Notes: a model not told the origin generated them from the letters alone. Shown: positions 1 through 11,796, counted from the first letter of the stretch. The stretch is DNA of 37,809 nucleotides from Sulfurospirillum sp. (GCA_021206415.1 JAJOKG010000050.1:1-37809); one strand, 5' to 3'. Numbers and translations: made by a program.

Positions 1-762
1 CTTTTAAATGTAAAATCAAGTAAAAAAAACTTTTTTTATTGGCATTGGGTTGGTTAAATTTTTCCACAAAAAAAAGGAGTTTTTCATCGACCAACTCTGA
101 GGTAATGGCGTAGAGTTTATCTTTGGAAATTTTTGTAACACTCTTTAAATAGTTGTAAATTTGAAAAAGAGATACTTTCGTGCCTTGCAATTCACAAAAA
201 CGCTTATAGACCAAAAAACGAGTACTCTCTTTTAGGAGAATGTGAAGCAATTCTTGAATACTTTTTGCCTCAATGCTTTCGCCGTGTTGAATGTGCTGTG
301 GAAATGTACCATAGTTGGTGTAAAAGATTGAAAAGATGTTCAATGTTAGAATGTTTTTTATCGAAGGCTAAAAACTCTTCAAAATCCAAAGGATAGAGTG
401 TGTCGTTATGAAAGCCCTCAAGCGTTTTACATGTAAAGGGTGTTGTTAGAATTATTTCAGGAACATAGGGCAATGTAAATGAAAAATCAAAAGATTCAAT
501 GATTAAAAGTTGAAGCGAATTTTGACGTACAAATGTCTCTAAATAGTCGATAATTTCAGCTTTGTCAATGCGTTCGTCTGCAAGGTCTATGTAGAGGTAC
601 TCTTTAGATTCATAGCGACTAAGATGGTCAAAAATAAGATGGGTTTTTCCACTTTTTCTAGGACCATGCAGAATGACTTTGGCATGCTCAAACGTGATTT
701 TACGATCAATAAAAAAAACTATTTTTGCAAGAAACTTCGTAAAGAAGTTGCAGGGTTTTCAT
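1..762 (-). CDS. AAA-type ATPase (ATP-binding protein), 3' end outside window; frame broken by indels near 711-718 and 330-345
   Basis: Reconstructed minus-strand translation MKTLQLLYEVSCKNSFFIDRKITFEHAKVILHGPRKSGKTHLIFDHLSRYESKEYLYIDLADERIDKAEIIDYLETF... has a Walker A motif (GPRKSGKT); it continues through the 270-473 ORF (LYPLDFEEFLAFDKKHS) to the left edge. Confidence 0.7.
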
Positions 763-851
763 CGTTTCGCTCCTTGATAAAAGTATTTTATATCTTTCCT
801 TATTAAAAGGAAATAAAATAAGAAATCCAAGCTGAAAAACCCCTATATTTC

Positions 852-880
852 TTGACTTTTGCTATCTATTGTAGTAAAAT
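852..880 (+). promoter_or_regulatory. Predicted sigma70 promoter of the S10 operon: TTGACT - 17 nt - TAAAAT
   Basis: TTGACT at 852-857, TAAAAT at 875-880, 17-nt spacer, 57 nt upstream of the rpsJ start. Confidence 0.65.
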
Positions 881-937
881 CACAGTCCTTTAATTAGGTC
901 ATCTTTCAAGGTGGCAAGTTCTTTACAGGGGTCCTAA

Positions 938-1249
938 ATGGAAAAAATTAGACTTAAACTCAAGGCGTATGACCATAGAGTTTTAGACAGATCTGTTGCA
1001 GCTATCGTAGAAGCTGTCAAACGAACTGGAGCCGAAATCGTCGGACCAATTCCTATGCCTACAAAAATCAAGCGCTATACAGTGCTTCGATCACCGCACG
1101 TAAACAAAACTTCAAGAGAGCAATTTGAGATGAGAATCCATGCACGTATGATTGACATCGTGTCTGCGACGACGGATACAGTTGATTCACTTATGAAACT
1201 TGACCTCGCTCCTGAAGTCAATGTTGAAGTTAGAGCAATGGGTAAATAA
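938..1249 (+). CDS. rpsJ: 30S ribosomal protein S10
   Basis: [42 protein letters not shown], canonical S10; first gene of the S10 operon. Confidence 0.98.
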   Translation: MEKIRLKLKAYDHRVLDRSVAAIVEAVKRTGAEIVGPIPMPTKIKRYTVLRSPHVNKTSREQFEMRIHARMIDIVSATTDTVDSLMKLDLAPEVNVEVRAMGK

Positions 1250-1255
1250 GGGGTA

Positions 1256-1837
1256 ATGATGGAATATATTATTGAAAAAATCGGCATGAGCCGAACAATT
1301 GCAGTACCAAGCGTTCCTGTTACGTTACTCAGAGTGTTAGAAGCAAAAGTATGTTCAGTTGATGAGAACAAACGTGCTTTAGTTTCTTATGTAAGTGGCA
1401 AAAAAATGAACAAAGCAATTGCAGGTCAGCAAAAAAAAGTATAACCTTTCTGCTGCATTTAATCGTTTTGTTACATTGGATGTTGCAAATACTGAAGTAG
1501 GCGATTTAAACACTGCACCTTTGAGTGAAGCACAGAGATTAAAAGTTCTTTGAACACAAAAGGTAGAGGTTTTACAGGTGTTATTAAACGTCACAACTTT
1601 CATGGTGGTCCTGGTGGACATGGTAGCCGTTTCCATAGAGCTCCTGGTTCAATTGGTAACTGTGAATGGCCAGGTCGTGTTCAAAAAGGCAAAAAAATGC
1701 CTGGTCACTATGGTAATACCCAAGTGACAGTACAAAATGAGATCGTTTCATTTGACGCAGAAAATGGCATTTTAGCTGTTAAGGGATCAGTTCCTGGCGC
1801 GAATGGATCATTAGGTAAAGCAAGGATTGTTAAATGA
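1256..1837 (+). CDS. rplC: 50S ribosomal protein L3 (split by indels at the 8-A run near 1431-1438 and near 1540-1555)
   Basis: [14 protein letters not shown]... and ...[35 protein letters not shown]; removing one A restores [21 protein letters not shown]. Confidence 0.95.
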
Positions 1838-2448
1838 GTAGCGCAATCGTATTAAATGAAAAACTAGAAAATGTTGGTGCATTAGCTCTTCCAGCAAGTT
1901 TTGAAGAGATTCACTCACACAACTTATATCTTTATGTTAAATCATACCAAGCTGCGCTCCGCTCAAACACGGCTCACTCTAAAACAAAAGGTGAAGTCAG
2001 TGGTGGTGGTAAAAAACCATGGGCTCAAAAAGGTCGTGGTGGTGCTCGTGCTGGTAGTAGAAGAAGTCCTGTATGGGTTGGCGGTGGTGCTGCATTCGGT
2101 CCTAAAGCTAACAGAAATTATGATTTGAAAGTCAATAAAAAACAGAAAAGATTAGCGTTAGAGTTTGCTTTGAATGAAAAAGCGGCAAATAATGCACTTT
2201 TTGTTGTTGATTCTTTAAATATCGAATCAGGCAAAACAAAAGATGCAGCAAGCATAATTAAAACATTGGGTACAAGAGATGCATTAATCGTTAAAGAGTT
2301 GGTTGATGAAAAAACCATGTTAGCGTTTAGAAATATCCAAAATTGCTATCTTGTTGATGCAAGCGAATTAAATGCTTACTTAGCAACTGCTTTCTATGCA
2401 GTAATCATAGAAAAATCAGTGCTTGAAACAATCACAAAAGAGGGCTAA
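1834..2448 (+). CDS. rplD: 50S ribosomal protein L4
   Basis: Contains [43 protein letters not shown]4 signature; overlaps the rplC stop. Confidence 0.97.
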   Translation: MSSAIVLNEKLENVGALALPASFEEIHSHNLYLYVKSYQAALRSNTAHSKTKGEVSGGGKKPWAQKGRGGARAGSRRSPVWVGGGAAFGPKANRNYDLKVNKKQKRLALEFALNEKAANNALFVVDSLNIESGKTKDAASIIKTLGTRDALIVKELVDEKTMLAFRNIQNCYLVDASELNAYLATAFYAVIIEKSVLETITKEG

Positions 2449-2450
2449 GA

Positions 2451-2733
2451 ATGGCTGATATTACTGATATTAAAGCAATCCTTTATACTGAAAAGAGCTT
2501 GAGCCTTCAAGAGAATGGTACGGTCGTTATTCAAACATCTGTTAGAATGACAAAAAATGGCTTGAAAGAAGTATTAAAAACAATATTTTGGTTTCACGCC
2601 TATTAAGATCAATTCTCTTAGAGTTATGGGAAAAGTTAAGAAGTTTAAAGGCATTGAAGGCAAACGTAATGATTTTAAAAAGTTTTATGTTCAGTTGCCT
2701 GAAGGCGCAAAACTTGAGAATGTGGAGGCGTAA
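2451..2733 (+). CDS. rplW: 50S ribosomal protein L23 (frameshifted near 2570-2585)
   Basis: [43 protein letters not shown]...[39 protein letters not shown]; position between rplD and rplB. Confidence 0.9.
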
Positions 2734-2735
2734 TC

Positions 2736-3566
2736 ATGGCAATAAAATCATTTAAACCTTACACCCCGAGTCGTAGATTTTTAACCAGTCTTGATTCTAA
2801 AGATATTACTGCAAAAGCAAGTGTTCCTTCTTTGTTAGTAAAAATTGCTGCAACAGCAGGTAGAAATAACAATGGTAGAATCACTTCTCGTCATAAAGAA
2901 GCGGGTGCCAAAAAACTTTACAGAATTATTGATTTTAAACGTACAAAGTTTAACATCGAAGGTACTGTAGCAGCAATCGAATATGATCCAAACAGAAACT
3001 GTAGAATTGCACTTATCAACTATGTTGATGGCGACAAGAGATATATCCTTCAACCATCAGGTCTTAAAGTAGGCGATAAAGTACAATCAGCAGAAGGCGG
3101 ACTTGATATTAAACCAGGTAACGCTATGAAGCTAAAAAACATTCCTGTAGGTACTATTTTACATAACCTTGAACTTAAACCTGGTAAGGGTGGTCAGATG
3201 GCACGTAGTGCTGGTGGTTACGCTCAACTTATGGGTAAAGAGACTCAATATGTTATGGTAAGACTCCCTAGTGGTGAAATGAGACAGGTATTGGCTGAAT
3301 GTATGGCAACCGTTGGCGTTGTTGGAAATGAAGATTGGGCAAACGTTGTAATTGGTAAAGCGGGTCGTAACAGACATCGTGGTATTAGACCTCAAACACG
3401 TGGTTCTGCAATGAACCCAGTGGATCACCCACACGGTGGTGGTGAGGGTAAAACTAACTCAGGACGTCATCCAGTAACTCCATGGGGACAACCAACCAAA
3501 GGTAGAAAAACTCGTAAGAAAAAAGCGAGCGACAAACTGATTATTTCTAGAAGAAAAGGAAAATAG
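2736..3566 (+). CDS. rplB: 50S ribosomal protein L2
   Basis: [15 protein letters not shown]...[38 protein letters not shown]2 signature. Confidence 0.98.
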   Translation: MAIKSFKPYTPSRRFLTSLDSKDITAKASVPSLLVKIAATAGRNNNGRITSRHKEAGAKKLYRIIDFKRTKFNIEGTVAAIEYDPNRNCRIALINYVDGDKRYILQPSGLKVGDKVQSAEGGLDIKPGNAMKLKNIPVGTILHNLELKPGKGGQMARSAGGYAQLMGKETQYVMVRLPSGEMRQVLAECMATVGVVGNEDWANVVIGKAGRNRHRGIRPQTRGSAMNPVDHPHGGGEGKTNSGRHPVTPWGQPTKGRKTRKKKASDKLIISRRKGK

Positions 3567-3850
3567 ATGGCTAGATCGCTAAAAAAAGGTCCTTTTGTTG
3601 ACGCTCATTTGTTGAAAAAAAACGCTCGAAGCAAAAGAGACAAAATCAAACAAGCCGATTAAGACATGGTCTCGTAGAAGTACAATTCTTCCTGATATGA
3701 TCGGACTTACATTCAATGTTCATAATGGTAGAAACTTTGTACCTGTGTATGTAACAGAGAATCATATCGGCTACAAAATGGGTGAATTTGCACCAACTCG
3801 TACGTTCAAGGGTCATAAAGGCTCTGTTCAGAAAAAAAATTGGTAAGTAG
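3567..3850 (+). CDS. rpsS: 30S ribosomal protein S19 (frameshifted at A runs near 3617-3624 and 3832-3839)
   Basis: [18 protein letters not shown]...[54 protein letters not shown]; removing one A gives the C-terminus SVQKKIGK*. Confidence 0.92.
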
Positions 3851-3857
3851 GTATAAG

Positions 3858-4190
3858 ATGAGTAAAGCAGTATTAAAATTTATCCGTTTATCACCTACAA
3901 AAGCAAGGTTAGTTGCACGTGAAGTTCAAGGAATGAATGCAGAATTTGCTATGGCAAGTTTAGAATTTATGCCTAACAAAGCGGCAAAAATTATCTCTAA
4001 AGTGATCGCTTCTGCAGTTGCAAATGGCGGATTTGAGCCAAATGAAGTCGTTGTTGCTTCTTGCCGCGTTGATGCAGGTCCAGTGTTGAAGCGTTTTATG
4101 CCAAGAGCAAGAGGTAGTGCTGGTGGCATTAGAAAACCAACTTCTCATATCATTGTTGAAGTAGCAAAAGCTGCAAAGAAGGAAGACTAA
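3858..4190 (+). CDS. rplV: 50S ribosomal protein L22
   Basis: [27 protein letters not shown]...[24 protein letters not shown]; start moved downstream from the ORF-track start at 3840. Confidence 0.96.
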   Translation: MSKAVLKFIRLSPTKARLVAREVQGMNAEFAMASLEFMPNKAAKIISKVIASAVANGGFEPNEVVVASCRVDAGPVLKRFMPRARGSAGGIRKPTSHIIVEVAKAAKKED

Positions 4191-4191
4191 G

Positions 4192-4905
4192 ATGGGTCAA
4201 AAAGTAAATCCGATTGGTTTAAGACTTGGTATTAATAGAAACTGGGATTCAAGATGGTTCCCTGGTAAGCAAACATTAGCAACCAGCATTGGTGAAGATT
4301 ATAAAATCAGAACATTTTTGAAAAAAGAACTTTACTATGCGGGTGTGAGTCAAATTTTAATTGAGCGTACAGCTAAGAAATTAAGAGTCACTGTTGTTGC
4401 TGCACGTCCTGGTATCATTATTGGTAAAAAAGGTTCTGACATTGAGAAATTAAGACTCAAACTTAGTAAGCTTATCAATAAAGATGTCAATGTTAATATT
4501 AAAGAAGAGAGACGTCCTCAAGCTTCTGCTCAACTTTGTGCAGAAAACGTTGCGATGCAATTAGAGCGTCGTGTTGCATTTAGAAGAGCTATGAAAAAAG
4601 TGATTCAAGGTGCACAAAAATCTGGTGCTAAAGGTATTAAAATTTCTGTTGCTGGTCGTTTAGGTGGTGCAGAGATGGCAAGAACTGAATGGTACTTAGA
4701 AGGACGTGTTCCTCTTCATACACTTCGTGCAAAAATTGATTATGGTTTTGCTGAAGCACACACTACATACGGTGTTATTGGTGTTAAAGTATGGATTTTT
4801 AAAGGTGAAGTTCTTGTAAAGGGGCTTGCTCCTGAGAAAGAAGAAACATCTGAAAAAGAAAATACTAGAAAGCCTAGAGCACGTAAAGAGAGAGGTAAAA
4901 ACTAA
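4192..4905 (+). CDS. rpsC: 30S ribosomal protein S3
   Basis: [23 protein letters not shown]...[17 protein letters not shown] (KH domain). Confidence 0.98.
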   Translation: MGQKVNPIGLRLGINRNWDSRWFPGKQTLATSIGEDYKIRTFLKKELYYAGVSQILIERTAKKLRVTVVAARPGIIIGKKGSDIEKLRLKLSKLINKDVNVNIKEERRPQASAQLCAENVAMQLERRVAFRRAMKKVIQGAQKSGAKGIKISVAGRLGGAEMARTEWYLEGRVPLHTLRAKIDYGFAEAHTTYGVIGVKVWIFKGEVLVKGLAPEKEETSEKENTRKPRARKERGKN

Positions 4906-5330
4906 TGTTAATGCCTAAAAGAACAAAATATAAAAAGCAGATGAAAGGCCGCAATCGCGGTGAAGCGCAAAGTGGTGCTTCTATCTCCTTTGGTGAAATT
5001 GGTCTAAAAGCGGTTGAGGCGGGTCGTATTGATTCACGCCAAATTGAAGCTGCAAGGATTGCATACACACGTCACGTTAAGCGTCAAGCAAAAACATGGA
5101 TTCGTGTATTCCCAGATAAACCATTAACAGCAAAACCTCTTGAAACCAGAATGGGTAAAGGTAAAGGCTCTGTTGATAAATGGGTTATGAATATTAAACC
5201 TGGCAGAATTATTTTTGAAATGGCTGGTGTTCCTGAAGAGTTGGCACGTGAAGCGTTAACCCTTGCAATGCACAAATTGCCTTTCAAAACCAAGATTGTA
5301 ACTCGAGAGAGCGAAAATGAAGTATATTGA
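4905..5330 (+). CDS. rplP: 50S ribosomal protein L16
   Basis: [17 protein letters not shown]...[25 protein letters not shown]; start could be 4905 or 4911. Confidence 0.97.
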   Translation: MLMPKRTKYKKQMKGRNRGEAQSGASISFGEIGLKAVEAGRIDSRQIEAARIAYTRHVKRQAKTWIRVFPDKPLTAKPLETRMGKGKGSVDKWVMNIKPGRIIFEMAGVPEELAREALTLAMHKLPFKTKIVTRESENEVY

Positions 5331-5511
5331 TTTAAATAGCAAAAGCGCATCAGAGCTTGCAGAATTGTTAAAAGAGAAAAAGGTTCTTTTGTTTACATTA
5401 AGACAAAAGCTAAAAACAATGCAACTGACTAATCCAAATGAGATTAAAGAAGTTAGAAGAGATATCGCACGTATTAATACGGCTATTTCTGCTCAAGTAA
5501 GGGGTAACTAA
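5317..5511 (+). CDS. rpmC: 50S ribosomal protein L29
   Basis: [45 protein letters not shown]29 position and pattern. Confidence 0.95.
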   Translation: MKYIDLNSKSASELAELLKEKKVLLFTLRQKLKTMQLTNPNEIKEVRRDIARINTAISAQVRGN

Positions 5512-5762
5512 TGGCTTTAAAACGAGAGATTCAAGGCGTAGTTGTTCAAAAAGCGGGCGATAAAACTATCACTGTTTTAGTAGAAAGACGCGTTATGCAC
5601 CCACGATATCGCAAGTTCGTTAAACGTTTCAAAAAATACCTAGTCCATGACGAGAGCAACCAAGTAAAAATCGGCGATACGATAAGTGCGATTGAGTGTA
5701 GACCTCTTTCAAAAAGAAAGTCTTTCAGACTCAGTGCTATTGTTAAAGTAGGAGTTGAATAA
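5511..5762 (+). CDS. rpsQ: 30S ribosomal protein S17
   Basis: [44 protein letters not shown]. Confidence 0.97.
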   Translation: MALKREIQGVVVQKAGDKTITVLVERRVMHPRYRKFVKRFKKYLVHDESNQVKIGDTISAIECRPLSKRKSFRLSAIVKVGVE

Positions 5763-6130
5763 TGATTCAAAGTTTTACAAGATTAGCGGTAGCTGATAAC
5801 AGTGGTGCTAAAGAAATTATGTGTATTAAAGTTTTAGGCGGTAGTAAGCGTCGTTATGCAACAGTAGGTGATGTTATTATCGCTTCTGTCAAAAAAGCAT
5901 TGCCAAGTGGTAAAGTGAAAAAAGGACAGGTTGTTAAAGCGGTTATCGTTAGAACAAAAAAAGAAATTCAAAGAGAAAACGGCTCACTCATTCGTTTTGA
6001 TGAGAATGCAGCGGTTATTCTTGATAACAAAAGAGAGCCAATTGGTACAAGGATTTTCGGACCAGTCGGTCGTGAAGTTCGTTATGCTAACTTTATGAAA
6101 ATCGTATCTTTGGCGCCGGAGGTACTATAA
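5762..6130 (+). CDS. rplN: 50S ribosomal protein L14
   Basis: [33 protein letters not shown]. Confidence 0.98.
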   Translation: MIQSFTRLAVADNSGAKEIMCIKVLGGSKRRYATVGDVIIASVKKALPSGKVKKGQVVKAVIVRTKKEIQRENGSLIRFDENAAVILDNKREPIGTRIFGPVGREVRYANFMKIVSLAPEVL

Positions 6131-6366
6131 TGGCAACTAAGATGAAAATTAAAAAAGGCGATACAGTTAAAGTTATCGCAGGCGACGATAAAGGTAAAGA
6201 AGCTAAAGTGCTTCAAGTTATGCCAAAAACTTCACAAGTTATCGTTGAGGGTTGCAAAGTAGCAAAAAAAGCCATTAAGCCAACTGAGAGTAATCCTAAG
6301 GGTGGTTTTGCCAATATTGAAAAACCAATTCATATCTCTAATGTGGCTAAAGTAGAGGGTAAATAA
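6130..6366 (+). CDS. rplX: 50S ribosomal protein L24
   Basis: [37 protein letters not shown] (KOW motif). Confidence 0.96.
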   Translation: MATKMKIKKGDTVKVIAGDDKGKEAKVLQVMPKTSQVIVEGCKVAKKAIKPTESNPKGGFANIEKPIHISNVAKVEGK

Positions 6367-6911
6367 TGAACAGATTGCAAGAAAAATTTAATGCTGAAGT
6401 TCAACCAGCATTGGTTAAAGAGTTTAATATTTCAAACCCTATGTTGGCTCCTAAGATCGAAAAAATTGTTATTAGCGTTGGAGCTGGTGAAGAAGGTAAA
6501 GATACGAAATTATTGCAAAATATCGTTGATACCATTTCTTTAATCGCTGGTCAAAAAGCGGTTGTTGCGAATGCTAAAAAATCTGTTGCGGGCTTTAAAG
6601 TGCGTGCTGGATATCCAGTAGGTGTTAAAGTATCTCTTCGTAAAGAGAATATGTACGCATTTTTGGATAAACTCATTTCAGTTGCTCTTCCTAGAGTGAA
6701 AGATTTTAGAGGTCTTCCAAGAACTGGATTTGATGGAAGAGCAAATTATAACTTTGGTCTTAATGAGCAATTGATGTTTCCAGAAGTTGAATATGATAAT
6801 ATTATGAAAACTCACGGAATGAATATTACAGTCGTAACAACTGCTAGCAATGATAAAGAAGCATTTAGACTTCTTGAACTCATTGGTTTGCCGTTCGCAA
6901 AAGGTAAATAA
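6366..6911 (+). CDS. rplE: 50S ribosomal protein L5
   Basis: [39 protein letters not shown]...[25 protein letters not shown]. Confidence 0.98.
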   Translation: MNRLQEKFNAEVQPALVKEFNISNPMLAPKIEKIVISVGAGEEGKDTKLLQNIVDTISLIAGQKAVVANAKKSVAGFKVRAGYPVGVKVSLRKENMYAFLDKLISVALPRVKDFRGLPRTGFDGRANYNFGLNEQLMFPEVEYDNIMKTHGMNITVVTTASNDKEAFRLLELIGLPFAKGK

Positions 6912-6912
6912 T

Positions 6913-7098
6913 ATGGCTAAAAAATCAATGATTGCAAAGGCTGCAAGAAAGCCTAAGTTTCAAGTAAGAGCGTACACACGATGTCAAATTTGTGGACGTC
7001 CACACTCTGTTTACAGAGATTTTGGTATCTGCAGAATTTGTCTTCGTAAAATGGCAAATGAGGGTCTTATTCCAGGCCTCAAAAAAGCAAGCTGGTAA
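6913..7098 (+). CDS. rpsN: 30S ribosomal protein S14 type Z (zinc-binding)
   Basis: [51 protein letters not shown]..., four-Cys type; start corrected to ATG 6913. Confidence 0.96.
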   Translation: MAKKSMIAKAARKPKFQVRAYTRCQICGRPHSVYRDFGICRICLRKMANEGLIPGLKKASW

Positions 7099-7109
7099 GG
7101 AAATAGACT

Positions 7110-7505
7110 ATGATTAATGATCTAGTAGCAGATTCTTTAACGAGAATCAGAAATGCATCAATGAGAAAACTTGATGTAACGAAATTAATGCATTCAAAAC
7201 TGGTAGAAGCGGTTTTAGTTATTTTCCAAAACAAAGGTTATATCGAAAGTTTTAACGTTGTTGAAGAAGGTCCTAAGAAATTTATCAATGTTGTTTTGAA
7301 GTATGATGCAAGAGGCCAACAAGTTATTAATGAAGTAAAAAAAATCTCAAAGCCAGGACGTAGAGTCTATAAAGGCCGAGATGAGATTAAACGCTTCAAA
7401 AATGGTTATGGTACTATTGTTGTTAGTACATCAAAAGGTGTTCTTAGTAATGATGACGCACACAAAGCAGGTCTTGGTGGCGAAGTTATTTGTAGTATCT
7501 GGTAA
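7110..7505 (+). CDS. rpsH: 30S ribosomal protein S8
   Basis: [20 protein letters not shown]...[33 protein letters not shown]. Confidence 0.97.
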   Translation: MINDLVADSLTRIRNASMRKLDVTKLMHSKLVEAVLVIFQNKGYIESFNVVEEGPKKFINVVLKYDARGQQVINEVKKISKPGRRVYKGRDEIKRFKNGYGTIVVSTSKGVLSNDDAHKAGLGGEVICSIW

Positions 7506-7580
7506 TTAGCTGTTCTTTTATGGTATTCGATATCCATTCTAAGATTGTAAGCTTATCGTAGACAAGTAAAAGGAAAGAAA

Positions 7581-8117
7581 ATGTCTCGTATTGGTAAAAA
7601 ACCTATTAAAATTCCTGCAGGTGTAGAAGTATCTGTTAATGGTGATTTAGTAGAATTTAAAAAAGGTAGTGTACAAAAAGTTTTGGACACTAAAGGAAAT
7701 GTTGACGTCAAAGTTCAAGATGGAGAGCTTGTGTTTATTTCAAAAGGTGCTGATCGTCAGAGCAGCGCTTTTTGGGGAACATATCGTGCACTTGGTCAAA
7801 ACGTCATTACGGGTTTAACTGAAGGTTTTAAAAAGCAACTTGAAATTAATGGTGTTGGTTATAGAGCAGCTGTTAATGGTAAAGTTCTTGAGCTTCAACT
7901 CGGTTATTCTCATCCAATTAATTATGAATTTCCACAAGATGTTCAAATTAGTGTTGAGAAAAACGTAATCACAATTGTCGGTGATGATAAGCAAGTCGTA
8001 GGTCAAATTGCTGCCGAAATTAGAAGTTTTAGGGCTCCTGAACCGTATAAAGGTAAGGGTATTAAGTATGTTGATGAGACTATTATCCGTAAAGCCGGAA
8101 AAACTTCCAAGAAGTAA
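7581..8117 (+). CDS. rplF: 50S ribosomal protein L6
   Basis: [17 protein letters not shown]...[17 protein letters not shown]. Confidence 0.98.
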   Translation: MSRIGKKPIKIPAGVEVSVNGDLVEFKKGSVQKVLDTKGNVDVKVQDGELVFISKGADRQSSAFWGTYRALGQNVITGLTEGFKKQLEINGVGYRAAVNGKVLELQLGYSHPINYEFPQDVQISVEKNVITIVGDDKQVVGQIAAEIRSFRAPEPYKGKGIKYVDETIIRKAGKTSKK

Positions 8118-8127
8118 AGGGTAGGAA

Positions 8128-8484
8128 ATGAGAGCAAATATTTTAAAACGAAAGCTTGCACTAAGAGTTAAGCGTAAAAGAAGAATTAGAGCTGATATTT
8201 CTGGTACAGAAGTAAGACCAAGAATTTCTCTTTTTAAATCTAATAGATATCTTTATGCGCAAGCAATTGATGATGCTACAGGTGTTACTTTAGCAAGTGT
8301 AGATGGTAAAAAGTTAGGATTTAATGCAAGTAAAGCAGCGGCAACAGAAGTTGCAAAAGCGTTTGCAGAAACACTTAAGGCTAAAAATTTAACTCAAGTT
8401 GTCTACGATAGAAATGGTTATTTGTATCATGGCGTAGTTGCTGCTTTTGCTGATGGCCTTAGAGCAAACGGCATAGTGCTATAA
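8128..8484 (+). CDS. rplR: 50S ribosomal protein L18
   Basis: [42 protein letters not shown]...[24 protein letters not shown]. Confidence 0.96.
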   Translation: MRANILKRKLALRVKRKRRIRADISGTEVRPRISLFKSNRYLYAQAIDDATGVTLASVDGKKLGFNASKAAATEVAKAFAETLKAKNLTQVVYDRNGYLYHGVVAAFADGLRANGIVL

Positions 8485-8508
8485 GAAAAAGAAGAGGAAA
8501 ACGATTCA

Positions 8509-8952
8509 ATGGAAAAATATAACAGAGAAGAGTTTGAAGAAGTCATCGTTAACATTGGCCGCGTAACAAAAGTTGTTAAAGGTGGTAGACGTTTTAGATT
8601 TACAGCACTTGTCGTTGTTGGAAATAAAAAAGGTCTTGTTGGCTTTGGTTTTGGTAAAGCTAAAGAGGTTCCTGATGCGATTAGAAAAGCAGTTGATGAT
8701 GCATTTAAAAACATTGTCAAAGTGAACATTAAAGGTTCAACTATCGCGCATGATGTTGAAGTTAAATTTAATGCAAGTCGTATTATTCTAAAACCTGCTA
8801 GTGATGGTACTGGCGTAATTGCTGGTGGTGCAACACGTCCTGTTGTTGAACTTGCAGGTATTAAAGATATTTTGACAAAGTCATTGGGTTCAAACAACGC
8901 TTCTAACGTAGTAAGAGCAACGATTAAAGCTCTTAGTATGATTAAAAGCTAA
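8509..8952 (+). CDS. rpsE: 30S ribosomal protein S5
   Basis: [50 protein letters not shown]. Confidence 0.97.
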   Translation: MEKYNREEFEEVIVNIGRVTKVVKGGRRFRFTALVVVGNKKGLVGFGFGKAKEVPDAIRKAVDDAFKNIVKVNIKGSTIAHDVEVKFNASRIILKPASDGTGVIAGGATRPVVELAGIKDILTKSLGSNNASNVVRATIKALSMIKS

Positions 8953-8971
8953 GTGAAGAAAGGGATTCAAA

Positions 8972-9376
8972 ATGGCATTAGATAATCTTACCCCAGCAGA
9001 AAATTCTACTAAAGAGATCAAACGCGTAGGTCGTGGTCAAGGTAGTGGTATGGGAAAAACTGCTAGCCGTGGTAATAACGGACAAAAATCTCGTACAGGC
9101 TATAAGCGTAAAAGAGGTTTTGAAGGTGGTCAACAACCCCTTCAAAGAAGATTACCAAAAGTTGGTTTTACTTCTAAAATCGTAAAGCCTTATGTAATTA
9201 ACATTGATAAAATTAAAGCAGTAGCTGAACTTGCAGAAATTACTGTTGATGCAATTAGAACTGTACATAAAATGTCAAGTAGTGTTATTAAAGTAAAATT
9301 GATTGGTGCAGGTGCGAAAGAATTAACGGCTAAAATCAAAGACGAAAATGTTGTTTTTACTGGAATGAGTAAATGA
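8972..9376 (+). CDS. rplO: 50S ribosomal protein L15
   Basis: [66 protein letters not shown]. Confidence 0.97.
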   Translation: MALDNLTPAENSTKEIKRVGRGQGSGMGKTASRGNNGQKSRTGYKRKRGFEGGQQPLQRRLPKVGFTSKIVKPYVINIDKIKAVAELAEITVDAIRTVHKMSSSVIKVKLIGAGAKELTAKIKDENVVFTGMSK

Positions 9377-10635
9377 ATCAAGATCTTACGAGGAAGATTT
9401 TAGTTACGTTAGGTTTTATATTTGCATACAGGATTCTGGCATATGTGCCAGTTCCTGGTGTCAATATAGAGGTAATTAAAGAGTTCTTCGACTCCAATAG
9501 CTCCAATGCTCTTGGTATGTTTAATATGTTCAGCGGTAATGCTGCTGAACGATTAAGCATTATCTCCTTAGGAATCATGCCTTACATCACCGCTTCAATT
9601 ATTATGGAACTACTTGCTGCGACATTTCCAGCACTTGGTAAAATGAAAAAAGAACGTGATGGTATGGTTAAATATATGCAGATTATCCGTTACGCTACGA
9701 TAGCTATTACAATCGTACAGGCGATTGGTGTTTCTGTAGGGCTAGGGGGAATGACAGGTCGATCTGGTGAAAGCGCCATTATGCTTGATATGACAACATT
9801 TTCAGCAATTGCAGCCGCGAGTATGTTAACAGGGACAATGCTTCTTATGTGGATTGGTGAACAAATCACACAACGTGGTATTGGTAATGGTATCAGCTTA
9901 ATTATTTTTGCAGGTATTGTTTCGGGAATTCCAAATGCAATTGGTGGAACAATCAATCTTGTTAATACAGGGGAGTTAAATTTCCTTGTGGTTATTGGAA
10001 TACTCATCGTCATACTAGCAACAGTTGGTTCTATTATTTATGTAGAGATGGGTGAACGTAGGGTTCCTATTTCATATTCACGAAAAGTTGTTCTTCAAAA
10101 TCAACATAAGCGTATTATGAATTATGTACCGATTAAGATGAATCTTAGTGGTGTTATCCCTCCAATTTTTGCAAGTGCTATTTTAATGTTTCCTTCAACC
10201 ATCATGCAAGCAAGTACGAATCCAATTGTTCAAACTATTCACGATTTTCTTAATCCAAACAGTTATATCTTCAATGTACTAACCTTTATTTTTGTTATTT
10301 TCTTTGCTTATTTTTATGCATCCATTGTTTTTAATGCAAAGGATATTTCAGAAAATCTCAAAAAACAAGGTGGTTTTATTCCTGGTGTGAGACCAGGTGA
10401 GAGTACCGCACTTTATTTGAATGAAGTAGCAGGACGTCTAACGCTTTGGGGATCCATTTATTTGGGATTGATTTCTACCCTTCCATGGGTTTTAGTGAAG
10501 GTTATGGGTGTACCGTTTTATTTTGGTGGAACAGCTGTTTTAATTGTCGTTCAAGTAGCCCTTGATACAATGCGTAAAATTGAAGCACAAATGTATATGA
10601 ATAAATATGAAACACTTAGTGCTGTAGGACTTTAA
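9373..10635 (+). CDS. secY: Preprotein translocase subunit SecY
   Basis: 420 aa multi-[38 protein letters not shown], SecY signature. Confidence 0.98.
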   Translation: MNQDLTRKILVTLGFIFAYRILAYVPVPGVNIEVIKEFFDSNSSNALGMFNMFSGNAAERLSIISLGIMPYITASIIMELLAATFPALGKMKKERDGMVKYMQIIRYATIAITIVQAIGVSVGLGGMTGRSGESAIMLDMTTFSAIAAASMLTGTMLLMWIGEQITQRGIGNGISLIIFAGIVSGIPNAIGGTINLVNTGELNFLVVIGILIVILATVGSIIYVEMGERRVPISYSRKVVLQNQHKRIMNYVPIKMNLSGVIPPIFASAILMFPSTIMQASTNPIVQTIHDFLNPNSYIFNVLTFIFVIFFAYFYASIVFNAKDISENLKKQGGFIPGVRPGESTALYLNEVAGRLTLWGSIYLGLISTLPWVLVKVMGVPFYFGGTAVLIVVQVALDTMRKIEAQMYMNKYETLSAVGL

Positions 10636-10639
10636 TCGT

Positions 10640-11399
10640 ATGGCAATTACCATTAAAAAAAGCGCAAGAAATTGCAAAGCTTTCTGATGCGAATAGAATT
10701 GTTGCCAAAACATTAGAGTATCTTACATGTAACATTCATCCTGGCATGAGTTTGAAAGAGCTAAATGCCATGGGTGAAGCTTACATTCAGAGCCATGGTG
10801 CTCGTCCTGCTTTTAAAGGTCTTTATGGTTTTCCTGCTGGTGTTTGTACTTCTGTGAATGAAGTAATTATTCATGGTATACCAACAGACTATAAACTTCA
10901 AGAGGGTGATATTGTTGGCATGGATATTGGCACAGAGCTTAATGGTTGGTATGGCGATTCTGCTGTAACAATTGGTGTTGGAAAAATATCTCAAACAGAT
11001 GAATCATTGATAGCTTGTGCTAAAGATGCACTTTATTATGCGATAGATATTATTCATGCTGAAATGCGTTTTAAAGAGTTAAGTTATGCAATAGAACAGT
11101 TTATTCTTTCAAAGGGATATGTTCCTTTAAGAGGCTTTTGTGGTCATGGCATTGGTCGAAAGCCACATGAAGAGCCAGAATTACCCAATTATTTAGAAGG
11201 TAATAATCCCAAAAGTGGTCCTAAAATAAAAAATGGTATGGTGTTTTGCATTGAACCAATGATATGTCAAAAAGAAGCAACACCGAAAATTTTAGACGAT
11301 AAGTGGTCTGTTGTCTCAACAGATGGGTTAAGAGGAAGTCACTATGAGCATACGGTTGCAATCATAGATGGCAAAGCAGAGATTTTGTCGCTATCTTGA
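10640..11399 (+). CDS. map: Methionine aminopeptidase type I (frameshift at 7-A run near 10655-10661)
   Basis: [45 protein letters not shown]... [53 protein letters not shown] track starts late at 10746. Confidence 0.94.
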
Positions 11400-11415
11400 A
11401 GGTCTAGGAGGTAAA

Positions 11416-11634
11416 ATGGCAAAAGATGATGTAATTGAAATTGATGGAAAAGTAATTGAAGCACTTCCAAATGCTACATTTAAAGTTGAAGTGCAAAATA
11501 GTCATGTGATTTTGTGTCACATTGCTGGTAAGATGAGAATGCATTATATTAAGATAATGCCAGGTGATACAGTAAAAGTTGAGTTGACCCCGTATAGTTT
11601 AGATAAAGGGCGTATAACCTATAGGTATAAGTAA
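11416..11634 (+). CDS. infA: Translation initiation factor IF-1
   Basis: [72 protein letters not shown]; start corrected to 11416, preceded by AGGAGG-like RBS. Confidence 0.98.
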   Translation: MAKDDVIEIDGKVIEALPNATFKVEVQNSHVILCHIAGKMRMHYIKIMPGDTVKVELTPYSLDKGRITYRYK

Positions 11635-11654
11635 ATTATTAGTTTAATTTATGT

Positions 11655-11660
11655 ATAATT
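11655..11660 (+). promoter_or_regulatory. Candidate -10 element (TATAAT) for the rpmJ-rpsM-rpsK-rpsD-rpoA-rplQ unit
   Basis: Exact TATAAT in the 162-nt infA-rpmJ gap, no strong -35 seen (weak -35 elements are common in this group). Confidence 0.5.
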
Positions 11661-11672
11661 AACCCCTTTTGT

Positions 11673-11796
11673 AAAACTGTGTGAAGAATAATCGAAAAAA
11701 GACCACTGTTTTTTCGATTGTTGGTTTGGCAAACGTCGTCAAACCTGTGACAGTTTAACTCAAAATTCCAGTGGAAAAAAAAGTTCAGGAGTCACA
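11673..11796 (+). ncRNA. Candidate structured mRNA leader of the alpha operon (three helices plus possible pseudoknot)
   Basis: AAACTGT(11674-11680)/ACAGTTT(11750-11756); AATCGAAAAAA(11690-11700)/TTTTTTCGATT(11709-11719); GGTTTG(11723-11728)/CAAACC(11740-11745); loop CCACTG(11703-11708) complementary to CAGTGG(11769-11774). Confidence 0.45.

Noticed and set aside
8427-8897. 156-aa minus-strand ORF opposite rplR/rpsE
   Set aside because: Entirely antisense to ribosomal protein genes, with no RBS or family resemblance.
11690-11719. P2 hairpin before rpmJ as an intrinsic terminator of infA
   Set aside because: The T run is inside the stem and no T tract follows it; the alternative leader-structure reading fits better.
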